From Calothrix sp. NIES-2098 (GTDB lineage Bacteria; Cyanobacteriota; Cyanobacteriia; Cyanobacteriales; Nostocaceae): a stretch of 64,000 nucleotides of DNA. This document shows, one piece after another, positions 60,579-64,000 of the stretch (the stretch's first letter is position 1; every line of letters starts with the position of its first letter). The notes beneath the pieces are model-generated. The model was not told the origin of the DNA. It saw only the letters and a list, made by a program, of their open reading frames with translations, and made no database searches. The position numbers and the translations under genes are program-made. The stretch lies in NCBI GenBank assembly GCA_002368175.1, contig AP018172.1:4653001-4717000 (forward strand). Direction: 5' to 3'.

Positions 60579-60728
60579 ATGACGATAATTGGAGAGTTAC
60601 CACAAGAAGTCCGGGGGCGCATCCAAACCTTTTCTCTCAATCAGTTAGAGGAACTTGGCGAAGCGTTGCTAGATTTTACAGCTATTGAGGATTTGTTTAA
60701 CTGGTTGGAAGTTAATCAACCAGAGTAG
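60579..60728 (+). pseudogene. DUF4351 C-terminal remnant
   Basis: A 49-codon frame starting at ATG 60579: QTFSLNQLEELGEALLDFTA, then IEDLFNWLEVNQPE. This is the C-terminal DUF4351 domain normally at the end of Rpn/YhgA-type PD-(D/E)XK proteins (about 250-300 residues). The nuclease part is missing; upstream frames have stops. It may be a relic, or a small peptide. Confidence 0.65.
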
Positions 60729-60747
60729 GAAGCTTGCTTGTCATCGT

Positions 60748-61194
60748 TTATAACCATTTTGTCAGCAGATAGCGATCGCTATCAATAAATCCTGCTTTTC
60801 GATACACAGCCTGAGCATTTATATTCTCACGTTCTACCTCTAGATGTAGAGCTTGAACACCTTGCTCTTGGCAAATCTTTTCAGCCAACTGTAAACCCTG
60901 CTTTCCGATTCCTTGTCCTCGATACTTCTCCTGAATATAGAATTCATCGACGAAAGCATCACGTCCACGATATTCTAAGCTGAAACCAAATGTTATAACT
61001 ATATAGCCAACAATCTCCTTGTCTACATAGATCAGGTGAATTTGACCATAGGAATCATGATTTAAAATTAGTGTTAAAGCTGAACGTGCAGCCTGCTCAT
61101 CAAAAGATAATTGCTCGTGTGCATAAAATTCACTCATCAATTTGAGAAGCGTTTCTATGCTGGAAGCTGATGCAAGTTTGAAGGCTGGTTCCAT
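60748..61194 (-). CDS. GNAT acetyltransferase
   Basis: A 148-residue GCN5-type acetyltransferase from the ATG at 61194 (MEPAFKLASASSIETLLKLM); an open 35-residue extension is not needed. The acetyl-CoA site is EKYRGQGIGKQGLQLAEKI, and the end has LEVERENINAQAVYRKAGF with the conserved Asn and Tyr. It acetylates an unknown small molecule or protein. The GQ(G/A) motif and short size are typical of RimI-like or generic GNAT proteins. It is separate from the response regulator. Confidence 0.88.
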   Translation of the reverse strand: MEPAFKLASASSIETLLKLMSEFYAHEQLSFDEQAARSALTLILNHDSYGQIHLIYVDKEIVGYIVITFGFSLEYRGRDAFVDEFYIQEKYRGQGIGKQGLQLAEKICQEQGVQALHLEVERENINAQAVYRKAGFIDSDRYLLTKWL

Positions 61195-61383
61195 AGTTTC
61201 AAATCGCCAATATTCAGATATTTGTAGAGAATTAGATTTAAGCAAATCTCCTTTGAAAACGGACAGGCTGAAATAGTGGAGTGGTATTATCCTCCACATT
61301 CTTTTTTGTAATTTGTATTAACTTAAATACTATTTTCTTGTCTAAGTTAACTTCTTTGCAGTTAACCAAAAAGCCATCAAAGG

Positions 61384-62058
61384 TTACTCCCGCAGTGCAT
61401 AGCCTACACCGCGCACTGTATGAACTAAGCGTTTTTCGTTATTTTCTTCTAATTTCAAACGCAAGTAGCGGATATAAACTTCAATAATATTAGAGTCTCC
61501 CATGAAGTCGTAACCCCAAACTTTCTCTAAAATTTGGTCTCTAGTAAATACTTGACGGGGATGACTTAGTAGGTACTCTAACAAGTCAAACTCTTTTGCT
61601 GTTAATTCAATTGCACGTTTACCGCGAAATACTTGACGAGTGCGACGGTTTAAACTCAAGTCTTCAAACTGCAAAACATCTTCGTCGGTTTCTTGAGTGC
61701 GGCGGAGATGGGCGCGAATTCTGGCTAAAAGTTCCTCAATGCTAAAGGGTTTGACTACATAATCATCAGCACCAGCATCTAAACCAGCGACGCGATCGCT
61801 TACTTCATCTTTTGCTGTCAATAATATCACTGGCATTGAGTTACCAGTTGCACGCAGACGGCGACAAATTTCTAAACCAGTAAGTCCTGGTAGCATCCAA
61901 TCAAGCACCGCTAAATCTGGTGATGAGTCTCGCGCCAAAGTCAAACCTTCAATGCCATCATGAGCTACACTCACCTGATAGCCTTCGCTACTCAATTCCA
62001 ATTCGACAAATCGCGCTAGTTTAACTTCATCTTCAACTAAAAGGATGTGTGCTGCCAT
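61384..62058 (-). CDS. OmpR-family response regulator
   Basis: A 224-residue response regulator. Receiver: LLVEDE pocket, phospho-Asp in VLDWMLPGLTGLEICRR, LLTAKDE, and KPFSIEEL. Output domain: ELTAKEFDLLEYLLSHPRQVFTRDQILEKVWGYDFMGDSNIIEVYIRYLRLKLE in segments ELTAKEFDLLEYL and VRGVGYALRE. Such regulators in cyanobacteria (RppA, ManR/Rre16, NblR groups) usually have their kinase next to them. Here only a stub of the kinase remains at 62033-62170, overlapping the start by 26 bases. The ribosome-binding site AGGAGG is perfect. Confidence 0.93.
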   Translation of the reverse strand: MAAHILLVEDEVKLARFVELELSSEGYQVSVAHDGIEGLTLARDSSPDLAVLDWMLPGLTGLEICRRLRATGNSMPVILLTAKDEVSDRVAGLDAGADDYVVKPFSIEELLARIRAHLRRTQETDEDVLQFEDLSLNRRTRQVFRGKRAIELTAKEFDLLEYLLSHPRQVFTRDQILEKVWGYDFMGDSNIIEVYIRYLRLKLEENNEKRLVHTVRGVGYALRE

Positions 62059-62170
62059 ATTTTCCTCCTAAAGCAGGTAATCTCAGAATCAAATTGCTAC
62101 CTGTACCTGACTCTGAATGTAATGCAACCTTACCACCTATACTTTCTACTAGGTCTTTGACGATGGATAA
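62033..62170 (-). pseudogene. histidine kinase C-terminal stub
   Basis: Read leftward from 62170, the frame gives LSIVKDLVESIGGKVALHSE, then SGTGSNLILRLPALGGKYGS, ending TGA at 62033 inside the response regulator gene. This is the last part of a HATPase_c domain right after the GLGLS motif. Upstream of LSIVKD the frame continues but no longer looks like a kinase (KVNKCNE), and the G-box is absent, so most of the kinase (about 300-400 residues) is gone. The next gene, the Mo-nitrogenase-C protein, ends at 62227. Confidence 0.75.
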
Positions 62171-62226
62171 AGATTCATTACACTTATTTACCTTCTTATA
62201 TTTGATTCATCGATCGGATGGCGATA

Positions 62227-62514
62227 TTAGCAATACGCAGTTATATCTTCACCACAAATATCTGCTAAATAAGACAAAGATCTGAAGCGCAGAGCCATAA
62301 GTTGATCGTAAAGAGGATTGAGCTTACATAAAGGTGGAATATGCAAAACTGTCTTACCCAAAATTTTAATATCGCGTGCAAAAGGACAGTAAGCTGGGAT
62401 CATTTTGCAGAATAAGCGAGCGAGATTTTGATTGTTAATTTCTATCTCTTCTACGCGATGGCGTACTGGGTTCAATAAAGCGTTAAGTAATTCGACATAA
62501 ATTAAACTTCTCAT
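62227..62514 (-). CDS. Mo-dependent nitrogenase C-terminal domain protein
   Basis: A 95-residue protein of the family named for a C-terminal nitrogenase-like domain (PF06967, recalled). Marks are IPAYCPFARDIKILGKTVLHIPPLCKLNPLYDQLMALRFRSLSYLADICGEDITAYC in segments CPFARDIKILGKT, IPPLCKLNPLYDQL and CGEDITAYC, with conserved cysteines. It occurs alone in many nitrogen-fixing and non-fixing cyanobacteria, not as a part of NifD/K. The function is unknown. Start is backed by AGGAGG. Confidence 0.88.
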   Translation of the reverse strand: MRSLIYVELLNALLNPVRHRVEEIEINNQNLARLFCKMIPAYCPFARDIKILGKTVLHIPPLCKLNPLYDQLMALRFRSLSYLADICGEDITAYC

Positions 62515-62823
62515 AGTTGATTTTCCTCCTAAAATAGCAGAGGCTTATTTCTCTATAATTTCAATGTAATTGAAAGATTTCATAGAAAAATGAGTTTTTC
62601 CTGAATAGATTTATAGCTTTTGCTTAAAAAGCTACCTTCCTTGATAGATAAGGATTTTTCCCGATTCGGTTTCAAAAATTTCTAACTGAGAAAAATAATA
62701 TTCAACTCTCATAATAATTTCATTTATTAGTCAGCTTTATCTCATAGTAATAAACCAATCTATTAGTTACAGGTTCTTGAGAGACATCAAGCCCTGAGCT
62801 TACCAATCAATGAGGTTTCGATC
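62515..62823. other. divergent intergenic region
   Basis: AT-rich, no gene. It should hold promoters for the leftward Mo-nitrogenase-C gene and the rightward DUF2808 gene. No firm palindrome was seen. Confidence 0.35.
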
Positions 62824-63321
62824 GTGAAAGGATTACTTTTTGGTGGTTTATCTGCGTTAATACTGACTACATCTGCTGCGGCTATAGCTGCACCTGCTCA
62901 ATATGAAAATCTCGATATGCAAGGACAATCTCAAATAGCGTATACAATTAGCGTTCCCCATATCACTGGTTCTGGAGTATTAAATAATACTCACTTTATT
63001 AAAGTAGCAGTAGCTGGGATGTCTGTGCAAAATTTAATGGTTACTCTTCCATACCAGATGGAAAGCTTTGATAAAGTTCAAATTAAAGACCAATCGGGGA
63101 GAGAAATTCCAGCCAAGACACAGATTAACCAACAGCGTTTGACAGTCACATTTGACCAACCTGTATCTCCCGGTGATGCTGTAGAGGTGCAATTTACAGG
63201 CGTCAGAACCAGGATTCCAGGTAGTAAAACGCTGCTTTATGGACTAACTGCTCAAAGGGTGGGATTGCAAGGAGATATCCCTATTGGTACGGCGAGAATT
63301 GATGTTCCCGATCATAGCTAA
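62824..63321 (+). CDS. DUF2808 exported protein
   Basis: A 165-residue protein starting with GTG. A signal peptide (hydrophobic to about residue 23, cut near IAAPA) is followed by a DUF2808 domain: PHITGSGVLNNTHFIKVAV, LPYQMESFDKVQIKDQSG, VTFDQPVSPGDAVEVQFTGVRTRIPG. It is a family confined to cyanobacteria and predicted to lie in the periplasm or outer envelope. The function is unknown. It is a single gene followed by a strong hairpin. Confidence 0.9.
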   Translation: MKGLLFGGLSALILTTSAAAIAAPAQYENLDMQGQSQIAYTISVPHITGSGVLNNTHFIKVAVAGMSVQNLMVTLPYQMESFDKVQIKDQSGREIPAKTQINQQRLTVTFDQPVSPGDAVEVQFTGVRTRIPGSKTLLYGLTAQRVGLQGDIPIGTARIDVPDHS

Positions 63322-63465
63322 TACCGAAATATTTTTGTAGGGTGAGTATTTTTAATACGAGTTGCAAAGCTGATTTTTATGTTAACTTTTTGTGCTTGCC
63401 CTACGTTTGTTGAGAATTGTGCAAGTTTTCTTAGTGAAAAACAATCAAACTTTTATGTACCCATT

Positions 63466-63512
63466 AAAAAACGCCTGGGAGTGTTGCCGTGTTTCCACCC
63501 CAAGCGTTTTTT
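63466..63512. terminator. bidirectional terminator between DUF2808 gene and purH
   Basis: AAAAAACGC-C-TGGG (63466-63479) pairs with CCCA-A-GCGTTTTTT (63498-63512) around a loop near GAGTGTTGCCGTG. T-runs occur on both strands. It lies between convergent genes; the rest of 63322-63618 is otherwise empty. Confidence 0.75.
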
Positions 63513-63618
63513 ATCTTTAACTTGCTCCTCACACACAACTAAAAAATATCAGTTGTTCCCAAAAATTACAAGTATAGTAGGTGACAGTTTATGAACTGTA
63601 CTAGACACGGGCACAAAC

Positions 63619-64000
63619 TTAGTGTAAAAAATGTCGAACACCTGTCAACACCATCACTAACCCTAATTCATTTGCAGCTTTGATGGAATCTTTATCTCGC
63701 AGGCTTCCTCCTGGTTGAACGATCGCAGTAATTCCCGCATCAGCAGCTGTTCTCACTGAGTCATCAAAGGGAAAGAAGCCATCGCTGGCGAGAAACGCAC
63801 CTTTGGCTTGATCTCCAGCTTGTTCGAGGGCGATTTTAACCGAGCCAACGCGGTTCATTTGTCCCGCACCTACTCCTAGAGTAGCGCGATCGCGGCTAAC
63901 AACAATTGCATTCGATTTTACGTGTTTGCAAACTTTCCAAGCAAATAGCAATTCGGCTAATTCGCTGGCGGTGGGTTGACGTTCGCTCACAACTTGCCAT
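63619..64000 (-). CDS. purH: PurH, bifunctional AICAR transformylase/IMP cyclohydrolase (C-terminal part)
   Basis: The last 127 codons of purH; the gene continues past the right edge, so its 5' end is missing. Upstream of a GTG at 63990 the frame remains open (WQVVSERQPT). Visible AICAR transformylase pieces are CKHVKSNAIVVSRDRATLGVGAGQMNRVGSVKIAL in segments CKHVKSNAIVV and GVGAGQMNRVGS, then ASDGFFPFDDSVRTAADAGI and QPGGSLRDKDSI. The protein carries out the last two steps of IMP synthesis. The start at 63990 is not real. Confidence 0.95.
   Translation of the reverse strand, partial: WQVVSERQPTASELAELLFAWKVCKHVKSNAIVVSRDRATLGVGAGQMNRVGSVKIALEQAGDQAKGAFLASDGFFPFDDSVRTAADAGITAIVQPGGSLRDKDSIKAANELGLVMVLTGVRHFLH

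Overview
The window comes from a filamentous, probably heterocyst-forming cyanobacterium (Nostoc/Calothrix/Tolypothrix type). The evidence is the dense HIP1 octamer GCGATCGC and the AT-rich, repeat-laden intergenic DNA. It also has markers typical of cyanobacteria: a split-intein DnaE C-terminal half, DUF1825, DUF2808, a Mo-nitrogenase C-terminal-family protein, a CHASE2 cyclase and a PEP-CTERM protein. It reads as ordinary chromosome with small accessory patches. There is no rRNA, convincing tRNA, CRISPR array, prophage or intact transposase. Genes stand mostly alone or in pairs.

Layout. 1-8.3 kb: tail of an unknown gene, a small secreted protein, a SyrD/YojI-type cyclic-peptide ABC exporter, a ceramide-glucosyltransferase/HpnI-like enzyme, a Uma2 nuclease, a secreted CAP protein, an RNase D-like exonuclease and a rhodanese without its cysteine. 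8.3-22 kb is mainly housekeeping: OmpR regulator, EamA transporter, RbgA/YlqF GTPase, signal peptidase I, a ComEA-like HhH protein, TM2 protein, DUF1825, PBP1A, TyrS overlapping PyrF, and a family 4-type uracil-DNA glycosylase. A DUF1877 gene here is cut by an in-frame TAG. The gene overlapping pyrF has a repeat cluster spliced in frame into its N-terminus.

22-34 kb: a leftward accessory run (TPR protein, small DUFs, NADAR, a PD-(D/E)XK candidate), then dnaE-C with its split intein, gatA, a membrane-anchored hydrolase, a RodZ-like protein and a PEP-CTERM protein. 35-41 kb is metabolism and redox: fumarylacetoacetase, Gdx/SugE transporter, ICL/PEP-mutase-family lyase, glutathione peroxidase, epimerase, hydrolase and a peroxiredoxin-glutaredoxin fusion. 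41-48 kb: a MITE-like element, a twice-broken lipase pseudogene, a Phd/RelE-like toxin-antitoxin pair and a coiled-coil/TPR membrane protein with 29-residue tandem repeats.

48-57.6 kb: CHASE2-adenylate cyclase, MarR with a palindromic operator and a membrane protein, a GT4 glycosyltransferase, an MscS channel, and ahcY behind a terminator-like hairpin. 57.7-60.7 kb is the most defence-like patch: a winged-helix plus HEPN-motif protein, a GIY-YIG protein with a small partner, a decayed addiction-module antitoxin, an intact DUF433/DUF5615 pair and a DUF4351 stub. 60.7-64 kb: GNAT acetyltransferase, an OmpR regulator whose partner histidine kinase survives only as a C-terminal stub, a Mo-nitrogenase-C protein, DUF2808 and the 3' part of purH.

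No single undescribed system is proven here. The best leads are the HEPN-motif/GIY-YIG/toxin-antitoxin patch, the possible ahcY attenuator, the repeat-invaded gene after pyrF, and the several genes caught in decay.
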